Below, in pieces: positions 9,820 through 17,062 of a stretch of DNA of 64,000 nucleotides (the stretch's first letter is position 1; each line of letters starts with the position of its first letter). This DNA comes from an uncultured Bacteroides sp. GTDB taxonomy: Bacteria; Bacteroidota; Bacteroidia; Cytophagales; Cyclobacteriaceae. Position numbers and translations under genes: made by a program. The notes beneath the pieces are model-generated. The model was not told where the DNA came from and did not search any database. It was given only the letters and a program-made list of their open reading frames with translations. The stretch covers positions 1 to 64,000 of the forward strand of contig CABHOV010000095.1 in the NCBI GenBank assembly GCA_902168185.1, in the 5' to 3' direction.

Positions 9820-10160
9820 CGTGCTATTTACAGGGATATAAATTATTGTTAATGTATCAAATCACGACATAAAAACCGTTGTCTGCAGAAAAACAATATA
9901 TGAAAATTAACAGACTAGGAGATTAAAAAAACTATACAATTTTGATTTCAGGAACAGTATCAGGAAAATGATGTATACATATACTGCATGTTATGATTTT
10001 ATTTAATATATCTTCAAATTGTCATGGCTGCACTGCACTATATTCTATACTCTTTCAGTGGCATCATTGCAAACAACAAAAGTAAAAAGGCCTCCGATTT
10101 ATAGGAGGCCTTTTATTTCACAATAGAGAAATGTAGCGATCTCGTGCAACTCCCTCCAAG
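9820..10160. other. AT-rich spacer with one terminator
   Basis: I see no coding signal in either strand here. The only structure is the strong hairpin at 10085-10114. The rest is AT-rich and probably carries the promoter of the minus-strand propeller gene. Confidence 0.6.
10085..10114 (-). terminator. Rho-independent terminator of the 10161 gene
   Basis: AAAAGGCCTCC and GGAGGCCTTTT form a perfect 11-bp stem with an 8-nt loop. Read on the minus strand it ends in a T-run, right after the stop codon of the minus-strand gene that begins at 11030. Confidence 0.9.
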
Positions 10161-11030
10161 CTATTTCTTCTTCTTTTTAGAGAGTACCAGGTAGCCATCC
10201 GATGTTGTGTCATCATTATCGCCTATTCTAAATTCACCCCTCAGTGAAAGTTTTTTATCGGTGAGTTGATCAATTATATACTGATTGGACTCATCGCTTG
10301 TAAGCGTTAGCATCATTGCTTGTCGTCCTTCGTGTACAACATGCTCTAACTTCCATTTGAAATTTTGTTCAGCCTTATTGGGACAAGTCTTTGCTGTATT
10401 ACCATACCACCACGTGCCGGTGTTATCAGCACGAAGCTCTATTTGCACATCTTTCTTGCACTTGTCATCTGTCCATATCAGGAGATGGTATGAGTTAGCC
10501 CCAGCTCTTTCGTATGCTTCAGCGTCTACACGTCTCATCAATTCATAGTCATAGTAGCCAACAATTCTGGCGCGCTCTGCCTCGATATCAATCTTTGCAT
10601 CACCGGGAAATAAATAACCTACCGGTGTTATAGATGTAAGGGGAACCATTACAATCCATCCATCAGTACCTCCGCTGATCCAGGCAATTTTGCGGTCTTT
10701 GCCAAAGTACGTTTCCTTCGTTCGGCTGATTGAAATGGTTAGTTCAGCGCCATTGTTTTCGACCTTATATTCTCTGCTGCTCTTGTTTTTCGTTGCTATA
10801 TCTGTAACACCCTTTATCTTATAGCGAATGATTTTACTACCGAGGTGAGTGATTATACTATCTGCCGATACGATGACTTCGGCCTGTTCATGAACGGGTT
10901 TGGAATAAAAATTATTACTATACTTCTTGTAATCAAACCAGCGATTGTCTTTAAAGGAAGTAGTAGACTGAGCGTTAGCTTGATTCAATAAAAGAATGAA
11001 AAGAAGGAAGACGGAAATTGTATTGCGCAT
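10161..11030 (-). CDS. Secreted protein of unknown function
   Basis: A 289-residue protein with a clear signal peptide (VFLLFILLLNQANA, residues 7-20). The mature part starts QSTTSFKDNRWFDYKKYSN and is mostly polar with beta-strand character. The C-terminus ends with a lysine-rich tail, SKKKKK. I do not recognise a family. It ends in a strong terminator and has no operon partner. It is probably periplasmic or envelope-associated. Confidence 0.75.
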   Translation of the reverse strand: MRNTISVFLLFILLLNQANAQSTTSFKDNRWFDYKKYSNNFYSKPVHEQAEVIVSADSIITHLGSKIIRYKIKGVTDIATKNKSSREYKVENNGAELTISISRTKETYFGKDRKIAWISGGTDGWIVMVPLTSITPVGYLFPGDAKIDIEAERARIVGYYDYELMRRVDAEAYERAGANSYHLLIWTDDKCKKDVQIELRADNTGTWWYGNTAKTCPNKAEQNFKWKLEHVVHEGRQAMMLTLTSDESNQYIIDQLTDKKLSLRGEFRIGDNDDTTSDGYLVLSKKKKK

Positions 11031-11162
11031 ACTGTATAAGGTTGATTTTTTTTAGGAAGCTAACACTAAAATGATGAGTCGTACTGCTATAGGGGACGGA
11101 ATGGATTATGCCACGGTATAATCATTTATTATAAGTCGAGAATACATCATCCGATGTATAGT

Positions 11163-11414
11163 TTAAACAATCCTTGACTCTGAATACAAATCATATGCAG
11201 CAACTAATGATTCGCGACCGGTTGATGTTTTATAAATTTCGTACTCGCTGATTTCAGCGCGCTGCTCGGCATAGACAGGACGATAATTTGATTCGTATTC
11301 ATCCCAAATTATAAGCAAGTAACTATATCGTATTTTACTTGCCCTGCCATTTTCCATCCAAAGATTAAAAACCTCTTCATCAAGTGATTTCGGAAAGCCG
11401 GATCCATCAAACAT
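11163..11414 (-). CDS. Small hypothetical protein, 83 residues
   Basis: The open frame reaches base 11468, but the first 18 codons look like AT-rich leader. The start at 11414 (MFDGSGFPKSLDEEVFNLW) gives a compact acidic protein. Its charged, balanced composition (IWDEYESNYRPVYAEQRAEI) looks genuinely coding. I do not recognise a family. It lies on the same strand as the secreted protein at 10161, separated by about 130 bp. Confidence 0.55.
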   Translation of the reverse strand: MFDGSGFPKSLDEEVFNLWMENGRASKIRYSYLLIIWDEYESNYRPVYAEQRAEISEYEIYKTSTGRESLVAAYDLYSESRIV

Positions 11415-11468
11415 ATAGAAGCTTATTATATATAGTGGGAAATTTAGGCAATAGCATTCATTCGGCAA

Positions 11469-11806
11469 TGGCTATTAAATACTTCTAAATAATTGATGGA
11501 GAATTTTAATCTTTAAATGAGCAAAGTACACGCACAAACATACTCATCCTTCAATGTCGTAACACAAACTATATCTCATAAAAAAAGAATCGAGCGAACG
11601 CATCCAATATTGGATACATAACGTACTTGATTGATAGTTCATTTACAGTATGCCGGATGGCTTGGGGTGTATTATTACGCGGACACTTTATTTTGTCGCA
11701 ATTCGCCCGCTTGAAAGTCGTTTTTCACCAACCTCGAGGTTGTATTCTTATACTATGTTTGCATTACCAAAAACGAAACAAACTATCACCTTAAACATTA
11801 ATATTT
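11469..11806. other. Intergenic region with candidate promoter
   Basis: I see no gene in this 338-bp stretch between divergent genes. A Bacteroidota-type -7 box, TATGTTTG, lies at 11754-11761, about 45 bases before the ATG at 11807. A -33 TTG at the usual spacing was not found. Confidence 0.5.
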
Positions 11807-12235
11807 ATGGAAACAACAACCAGAAACGCGATTACAGTAGCAGCAACCGTTAAAGCACCTGTAGAAAAAGTTTGGGAAATATGGTCTGAGCCGAAACACA
11901 TCATGCAATGGTGTCAGGCATCTGAAGACTGGCATGCTCCACACGCAGAGAATGATTTACAAACAAACGGAAAGTTCAAGACTACCATGGCTGCTAAAGA
12001 TGGCAGCATGAGCTTCGACTTTGGTGGAGTATATACCAACGTTGAACCCTATAAACTAATTGAATATGCCATGGAGGACGGTCGCAAAGTAAAGATCGCA
12101 TTCGAGGCCAACGGTGCTGAAACAAAAGTGACAGAAACGTTCGATCCCGAAGACAGCAACCCGATCGAGATGCAACGGGGTGGCTGGCAGGCCATTCTTG
12201 ATAACTTCAAGAAGTACGCAGAAGTAAATCTATAG
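11807..12235 (+). CDS. SRPBCC / AHSA1-type protein
   Basis: A 142-residue single-domain START-like protein. It opens with ITVAATVKAPVEKVWEIWSE and includes IMQWCQASEDWH and GGWQAILDNFKKY, typical of the Aha1-C/AHSA1 group. Members bind small hydrophobic ligands in a helix-grip pocket; few have a proven substrate. The next gene, an RpoA-CTD-like protein, starts 35 bases downstream and is probably co-transcribed. Confidence 0.9.
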   Translation: METTTRNAITVAATVKAPVEKVWEIWSEPKHIMQWCQASEDWHAPHAENDLQTNGKFKTTMAAKDGSMSFDFGGVYTNVEPYKLIEYAMEDGRKVKIAFEANGAETKVTETFDPEDSNPIEMQRGGWQAILDNFKKYAEVNL

Positions 12236-12270
12236 TATACACCTCGGTGATTGCATTTACAAAGACACTT

Positions 12271-12576
12271 ATGGCAACGCTAAAAAAGAATCTTAGAGTC
12301 TGTAAAGCAGGACACACATACTATAAAAGCAGCGATTGCCCAACCTGCCCGGTTTGCGAACAAGAACGCAAACCGGCAGCAGGTTTTCTCTCAACAATTA
12401 GTGCACCCGCAAGGCGAGCGTTAGAAGCTGCTGGAATTAAAACATTGCATCAACTTTCGCAATGGAGTGAGTCTAGTTTATTGAAGTTACACGGTATAGG
12501 ACCAAGCAGTATACCTAAATTACGCAAAGCGCTGCACGCTGAAAAACTTACCTTTCCAAAAAATAAGTCCGACTGA
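12271..12576 (+). CDS. Small zinc-ribbon plus RpoA-CTD-like helix-hairpin-helix protein
   Basis: The likely start is the ATG at 12271; an upstream in-frame ATG at 12247 is less likely. The 101-residue product has an N-terminal Cys/His cluster (CKAGHTYYKSSDCPTCPVC, about residues 10-28). A C-terminal helix-hairpin-helix follows (LLKLHGIGPSSIPKLRKAL, about 72-90), like the C-terminal domain of RNA polymerase alpha. Such proteins are annotated as alpha-CTD-like and may bind DNA or the transcription machinery. It sits directly after the SRPBCC gene. Confidence 0.8.
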   Translation: MATLKKNLRVCKAGHTYYKSSDCPTCPVCEQERKPAAGFLSTISAPARRALEAAGIKTLHQLSQWSESSLLKLHGIGPSSIPKLRKALHAEKLTFPKNKSD

Positions 12577-12613
12577 TTCAATAAAACCTTTGAACGCTAT
12601 ATACAGCATTGCT

Positions 12614-13096
12614 CTACACGTCTTTTTCGTACAGCTTTAATCCGTTTGCGAGCCTGTCAATACTTTTCGCGAGGCGATCAATTTTTGTTTCTTCCTTTTT
12701 GGCGGAATATATATACTCTACATAAAAATTACGCTCGCTTTCTGATAGTGTATTGAAGAACTTCCATGCAGCAGGTTCATCTTGCAGGCAGAGTATCATT
12801 TCTTCAGGCACCTCCAATGGTTCGTTGTCAGGGTATAGAATAACGTGGACATAGTCGCCTACATCTTTTTTTATTTTCTTACGGATCTCAGCTTTTACCG
12901 GCAAGAATAATTTGCCATTGCCCATAGGCATCAGGTGATACTTTCGGATTTCGTAACCATCAATGGTACCCCTTACTTTTACCCAACCGAAGTGAGCCTT
13001 TCTATCCTGCGGTATTTCAGGTATGCGTGCAAAGGTCCAGCCGCCCTTCCCTTGAAATTTCTCCAGGATATATTTCTTATTAACAATAGGTTTCAT
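12614..13096 (-). CDS. DUF1905 / YdeI-type protein
   Basis: A 160-residue protein. The N-terminal DUF1905 beta-barrel (FQGKGGWTFARIP to about residue 95) is followed by a YdeI/OmpD-associated helical segment (WKFFNTLSESERNFYVEYIYSAKKEETK). The YdeI-like tail is linked to envelope stress and bacteriocin resistance in enterobacteria, but no function is proven for the fused form. It stands alone and is convergent with the RpoA-CTD-like gene. Confidence 0.85.
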   Translation of the reverse strand: MKPIVNKKYILEKFQGKGGWTFARIPEIPQDRKAHFGWVKVRGTIDGYEIRKYHLMPMGNGKLFLPVKAEIRKKIKKDVGDYVHVILYPDNEPLEVPEEMILCLQDEPAAWKFFNTLSESERNFYVEYIYSAKKEETKIDRLAKSIDRLANGLKLYEKDV

Positions 13097-13174
13097 GTAG
13101 AAGCATCGGTAGGATGAACGTATCTGTACTTCGCGAAAATACTATTTTAGGAATAAACCGCCATTTTGCACTAA

Positions 13175-13363
13175 CGTAAAAAACAACGTAGGAATATATA
13201 TACACCAGCAGGTAGTGAGAAAGCCAAAGCCCTGCTGTGGAGTTCCGATAAATCAATAAGCGAAATAGCATACGTGCTTGGCTTCGATCCTCCCTCACAC
13301 TTTGCAAAGGTTTTAAAACCAAGATGGGGCAAATCGCTCAAAGAATTCAGGCATCTCAATTAG
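13175..13363 (+). pseudogene. Remnant of an AraC-family C-terminal DNA-binding domain
   Basis: After a stop codon at 13172 the frame reads through to a stop at 13361-13363. It gives KAKALLWSSDKSISEIAY, then VLGFDPPSHFAKVLKPRWG and KSLKEFRHLN. This is the second half of an AraC HTH domain with its family tail. There is no start codon, no first HTH and no sensor half. An apparent upstream continuation in another frame (NRHFALT) hints at a frameshift. It is a 3' fragment of a lost regulator. Confidence 0.75.
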
Positions 13364-13373
13364 AATAAGCAGA

Positions 13374-14117
13374 TCATTCCTCAGAGATTTTCAGATATTT
13401 AAGTAGCCACTCAGGAACAGATTCTTCAATGTATACTGTTCCGTCTTTATCCTTTTCAGCAATTTTTACAGTTGTCTTTCCTGAATTGTCAAAAATATAG
13501 GCGCGGTAAGAAAGCCTCACGGCTTCGTACAGATTGTTCATTGTTCGCTCATATCGCTCCAGGATTTTATTATGAGGAACATCATGCCCTCCGGCAGCTA
13601 CCCGCCCTTCAACTCGTTTCACGTTGATCAGTGGATCTTCTGTAGATACGAAGTATAGATATACCTTGTAGCCTTTGGCAATAGCTTTTCGAATAAATTC
13701 AAGCTTGTCCGGATGAGAGAAAACTGTCTCCATTGTAAATGAGATACCGTTTGATAAAAGATATTCTCTTATCAAATCCGATACAATCATTCCAATTAAT
13801 GGTGAAGATTTTTCTGTTTTTAGTTTTAGATATCCATCTTCTAACACAACAATATCAACAATTACCCTGGCATCATACGGTTCTTTAAACGTTGAGATTT
13901 TCAGGTAATCGGAAATTAGTGAGGGTGGAGGAGATTCAATACCAAAAAGTCTAAGCTCAATATAGCCTTTGTCTTTAAATTCCTTTTCTATCAGGTCGGA
14001 GTTGATGAATGGACCTGTCTGGATGACCTTCTGCTTTTCTTTAAATTCCTTAATAAGCTGAAAGATGGAAGACTTACCTGAGCCGTTTGGGCCGGCAATA
14101 AGACGAAGCCTACTCAT
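13374..14117 (-). CDS. Zeta-toxin-family kinase (putative toxin)
   Basis: A 247-residue P-loop protein. Walker A is GPNGSGKSS at residues 9-17, followed by FINSDLI, FTMETVFSHPDK and RVEGRVAAGGHDVP, all matching zeta-toxin/chloramphenicol-phosphotransferase-like ATPases. Classical zeta toxins phosphorylate UDP-N-acetylglucosamine and block cell-wall synthesis, but chromosomal homologues vary. The upstream 86-residue gene overlaps it by four bases and is the likely antitoxin. The length matches the compact chromosomal zeta-like proteins. Confidence 0.82.
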   Translation of the reverse strand: MSRLRLIAGPNGSGKSSIFQLIKEFKEKQKVIQTGPFINSDLIEKEFKDKGYIELRLFGIESPPPSLISDYLKISTFKEPYDARVIVDIVVLEDGYLKLKTEKSSPLIGMIVSDLIREYLLSNGISFTMETVFSHPDKLEFIRKAIAKGYKVYLYFVSTEDPLINVKRVEGRVAAGGHDVPHNKILERYERTMNNLYEAVRLSYRAYIFDNSGKTTVKIAEKDKDGTVYIEESVPEWLLKYLKISEE

Positions 14118-14374
14118 TTAAGTTTTAAAGATCTTTCTTCTTTCTTTAAAACAACCCACTTGGATTTTATTGTGTGTCGTACATGTTCAGAGTTGTTAGG
14201 GAATACCTCAACGATTTTCCCTTCTTTAGCATAAAATGACGACAACCCTGCCTTTCTGCGCTTTTTCAGTTGCTCTTTACCTGTCTCAGAAATTTTGGCA
14301 ACGAGAGTACGCTCCATTTCCAACGGATTGTGAGAATGTTGATAGTTGCTTAATTTACTCTTAGCCATATTCAA
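14114..14374 (-). CDS. Putative antitoxin paired with zeta-type toxin
   Basis: An 86-residue basic protein (SNYQHSHNPLEMERTLVAKI, KKRRKAG, SFYAKEGKIVEVFPN). It immediately precedes the zeta-type gene and overlaps it by four bases (stop/start overlap), the usual layout of type II toxin-antitoxin pairs. The sequence is not recognisably a classical epsilon antitoxin. A start two codons later (MAKSKL) is possible. The role rests on position. Confidence 0.65.
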   Translation of the reverse strand: MNMAKSKLSNYQHSHNPLEMERTLVAKISETGKEQLKKRRKAGLSSFYAKEGKIVEVFPNNSEHVRHTIKSKWVVLKKEERSLKLK

Positions 14375-14696
14375 AAATAACTATTTTAACGTAGTTTGAA
14401 AAATTCCATTCCGCATGGATCGCGCGGCATTATGTATAACATTTCGCTATAGTACGATTATCAGAAAATATATACATAAACACATAAGCTAATCTTTAAT
14501 AAGTCGCACATACGTGCCGTGTGCTTTATATAGGCTGCATGAAAAAAACCGTATTAAAACCAACTATATGATTAACTGTCTATAAAAATATTGGTGATCT
14601 TTCACGCTATAGCAGGTAGGTATAGAGAGCTTTATGGGGGATGATCGTTTAATATTTAAATTATCTTCAACTGTATTTCTGTAACGTAACTCATAA
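14375..14696. other. Upstream region of the toxin-antitoxin pair
   Basis: AT-rich DNA with no coding signal that I can support. It should contain the promoter of the antitoxin-toxin pair on the minus strand. Confidence 0.5.
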
Positions 14697-15415
14697 ATCA
14701 GAGGATGCAACCATGCTATATTCAGCCTGACAAAACTACGACTCACCAAAGAGGCTTATGATTTTCGTGCTTTTTTCGACAAGGCTAGGTATAGTGACCC
14801 TAACGACTCCCTTAACCTTCCTAATAATCATACTATTCTGGCACGAAATGGATGAAAGTTTGGAGGTAATAAGCCTTCGGAAGTAAAATTTACTTGTTCG
14901 GAAATTAATATCCGACATTCGGAAAATATAGACCTTGTAGAGTTTGATCAACATTTACAAAGAAATATATTAGCTAATGTTTCATTAATCAATCTGGTCT
15001 TTCAGGTGCAACTATTCCAAAGACAGATCTTTGTGACTTTCAGATCGAAAGATTTTTTATTGATATAGTCGAAGTACTTACTCGAAACACGGTGTTCATC
15101 GAAGTGTCTCAAGGTTTTAAAGACAAAGCCCATACTCGATTAATTGACAAGAAAGCTCCTGCCCACTCAAAAGGTGAATATAAAGACTGTATTATTTGGG
15201 AGACCTTCCTTTCTCTTAGGAGGAGTCAGACCGATAAATCAAAACCCGCATTCTTTTTATCATCTAACAAAAGTGATTATTGCGAACCGCCTTATACACG
15301 GGATTTTCACCCAAAATTGCTTTCTGAAGTGGACAAATTAAATGCTTTATATACCATGGACTACTCGGCTCTTGATGCCCGCTTGTGTGAACTAAAAATC
15401 TATGAGGTATTCTAA
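14697..15415 (+). pseudogene. Degraded PIN-like nuclease gene
   Basis: One frame is open from 14697 (RGCNHAIFSLTKLRLTKEAY), is broken by TGA at 14853-14855, then resumes (KFGGNKPSEVKF, EFDQHLQRNILANVSLI). Near 14985-14995 the coding sense moves to another frame, which continues (QSGLSGATIPKTDLCDFQIE) to the stop at 15415. The last part (RLIDKKAPAHSKGEYKDCII, then WETFLSLRR, FLSSNKSDY and FHPKLLSEV) resembles the C-terminal half of PIN-like (DUF4935-type) RNases, with KDxxIWE and the late SNxxDY acid. No good start codon or N-terminal PIN Asp motif is visible. Confidence 0.6.
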
Positions 15416-15530
15416 TCTCCGCATATTTTAACTTATAAGTGCTTGACTTAGTTATCATATCCAATAAAAGGAAAATTGATTTTAGGAACCTACAAATACA
15501 GTTTAGTATCAGGGATGTATTAATTCCATG

Positions 15531-15848
15531 TCAAGCCTTGCGGCTTTTTAGTTCGGCTACGAGTTCTACATATATGCCACGAGCGAGCTTCATTACGGTT
15601 TCCTCGTTAGGTTGAAAAAGCGCGCTATACTTTTCAAGTAAAGCAAAGTAAAAATCGTAGGTGGCATTCTCTTCATCATCGAAACCTATATAGGTTAGCA
15701 CCAGTGAACTGAAATCTGAATGATAGAAAGAGTCGTCAAGGCCAACCTCACGTAAGCCATTAAAAAATCTGTAGCTTTTAAGTTCTTGTTTGAGGAGTTG
15801 AAGAATGAGTTCTTCTTGAGTTGGATATTTCAACGATGGATAACACAT
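15531..15848 (-). CDS. Small hypothetical protein, 105 residues
   Basis: An acidic, helix-rich protein without signal peptide (PTQEELILQLLKQELKSYRF, FALLEKYSALFQPNEETVMK). Balanced composition and a normal start support it as real. I do not recognise the family. It is divergent from the XRE regulator at 16041 and may share its operator region. Confidence 0.6.
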   Translation of the reverse strand: MCYPSLKYPTQEELILQLLKQELKSYRFFNGLREVGLDDSFYHSDFSSLVLTYIGFDDEENATYDFYFALLEKYSALFQPNEETVMKLARGIYVELVAELKSRKA

Positions 15849-15915
15849 ATGTTTTATAAAAAAATTATTCTTTTAATCAATGATCCATAAAAACTAATTA
15901 ATAATACAAATAAAA

Positions 15916-15946
15916 TTGTATATAATACGTATTATGCATTATACAA
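15916..15946. promoter_or_regulatory. Nested palindromes in the XRE upstream region
   Basis: TTGTATA at 15916-15922 and TATACAA at 15940-15946 flank a perfect 14-bp palindrome, ATAATACGTATTAT, at 15922-15935. The site lies in the very AT-rich gap between the 105-residue gene and the XRE-type regulator. It is a plausible operator for that regulator. That link is inference. Confidence 0.45.
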
Positions 15947-16040
15947 AACATCAATGAATTGACAATCAATAGCTTGCATTGCAAAAAACATTGCATTAAT
16001 CCTAATTTAGAATCTTACAATACATAAATAGGATTACTAG

Positions 16041-16259
16041 ATGGCAGAAAAGTTAAAGATCAATAGATTGAAAGTCGTGTTAGCTGAGAAAGATATGAGC
16101 CATAAGGATTTCGCGAAAATGATGAAGAAGACTCCCAATACGATCACTCGTATCTGCAATAATGAACAACAACCCTCCCTTAAAATGTTACGTGCAATGG
16201 CTATTACACTTGATGTGGATATATCTGAATTGTTAGTGCCCACTAAGCCGAAGAGATAG
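16041..16259 (+). CDS. XRE/Cro-type helix-turn-helix regulator
   Basis: A 72-residue single-domain HTH protein: INRLKVVLAEKDMSHKDFAK, then NTITRICNNEQQPSLKMLRA and ITLDVDISELLVP. It matches the minimal Cro/CI fold of XRE regulators. It lies after a palindrome-rich AT-rich region and before a frameshifted gene. It may repress itself and the divergent 105-residue gene. Confidence 0.88.
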   Translation: MAEKLKINRLKVVLAEKDMSHKDFAKMMKKTPNTITRICNNEQQPSLKMLRAMAITLDVDISELLVPTKPKR

Positions 16260-16331
16260 CTTTCACATCCTTCAAATATATAGCTGTATAAATAAACATG
16301 CTGTCATTAAATACTGATGTAATTACTTACT

Positions 16332-16795
16332 ATGCCTGAGTCTCTCGATAGTTATGAGCAACATCCACATCTCCCCAGCGGATACTGGACTGGCTTCTAT
16401 GTTTATTACCATAGCCAAGAGCGACATGAAATGTTGTTGATGCTTGACTTTATAAACGGCAACATCTCAGGCAACGGACAAGATGACGTTGGTGCTTTCA
16501 CGTTCGAAGGTCGTTATGATCTCACATCGATGACGTGTCGTTTTATGAACACTATAGCACACATCAAATCGATTATCATGGACAGATCGATGAAAATGGT
16601 ATATGGGGCAAATGGTATTTTGTATACTATCCCGGCATGGGCATCGATGAAAATACCTTCAACAAGCTTATGTCTGAATTCAGACAGCAGTTCGCTGGTG
16701 GATTTCACATCTGGCCACGCAATAAAGAATTCTCTGCCCACGAAATGGCCATCAGAAAATTGAAGGAAGAAGAAGTTGTAAAACTGGTGGAGTGA
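16332..16795 (+). pseudogene. Frameshifted gene of the 'DDVG...GGFHIWP' hypothetical family
   Basis: Two overlapping frames together make one protein. The first frame gives LPSGYWTGFYVYY, GNGQDDVGAFTFEGRYDL and ends its sense near 16540. The second continues FYEHYSTHQIDYHGQIDENG, IWGKWYF, GGFHIWPRN to the stop at 16795. Adding one T to the TTTT run at 16541-16544 restores a single protein of about 154 residues. I recall a conserved but uncharacterised family with this pattern. It could be a pseudogene, a sequencing error or a programmed -1 shift. Confidence 0.7.
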
Positions 16796-17062
16796 TTGAT
16801 ATTATGAGCAACGTAATAAGTCTTGAATATACTTAGCTCAAGGTCGTATTAATCAGGAAAGGCGATTTGAACAGTAAAGATTCTTTTCAAAGAACTTAAA
16901 TTCGTTACGTAAATTATACAGTTCTATTAGCTCCATTTCCGCGCAAATAATTTCGATTTCGGACACAATATATATTTGCTCATTTAATTTCACGCGAAAA
17001 AAAGCGTTTCGCTTTGGATCACGCTTTGCAGGTATATGCGTGATCGTATTAACTCTTCACGT

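Noticed and set aside
14564-14954. Minus-strand frames in the region of the PIN remnant
   Set aside because: They are shadows of the degraded plus-strand gene, and their composition is not protein-like.
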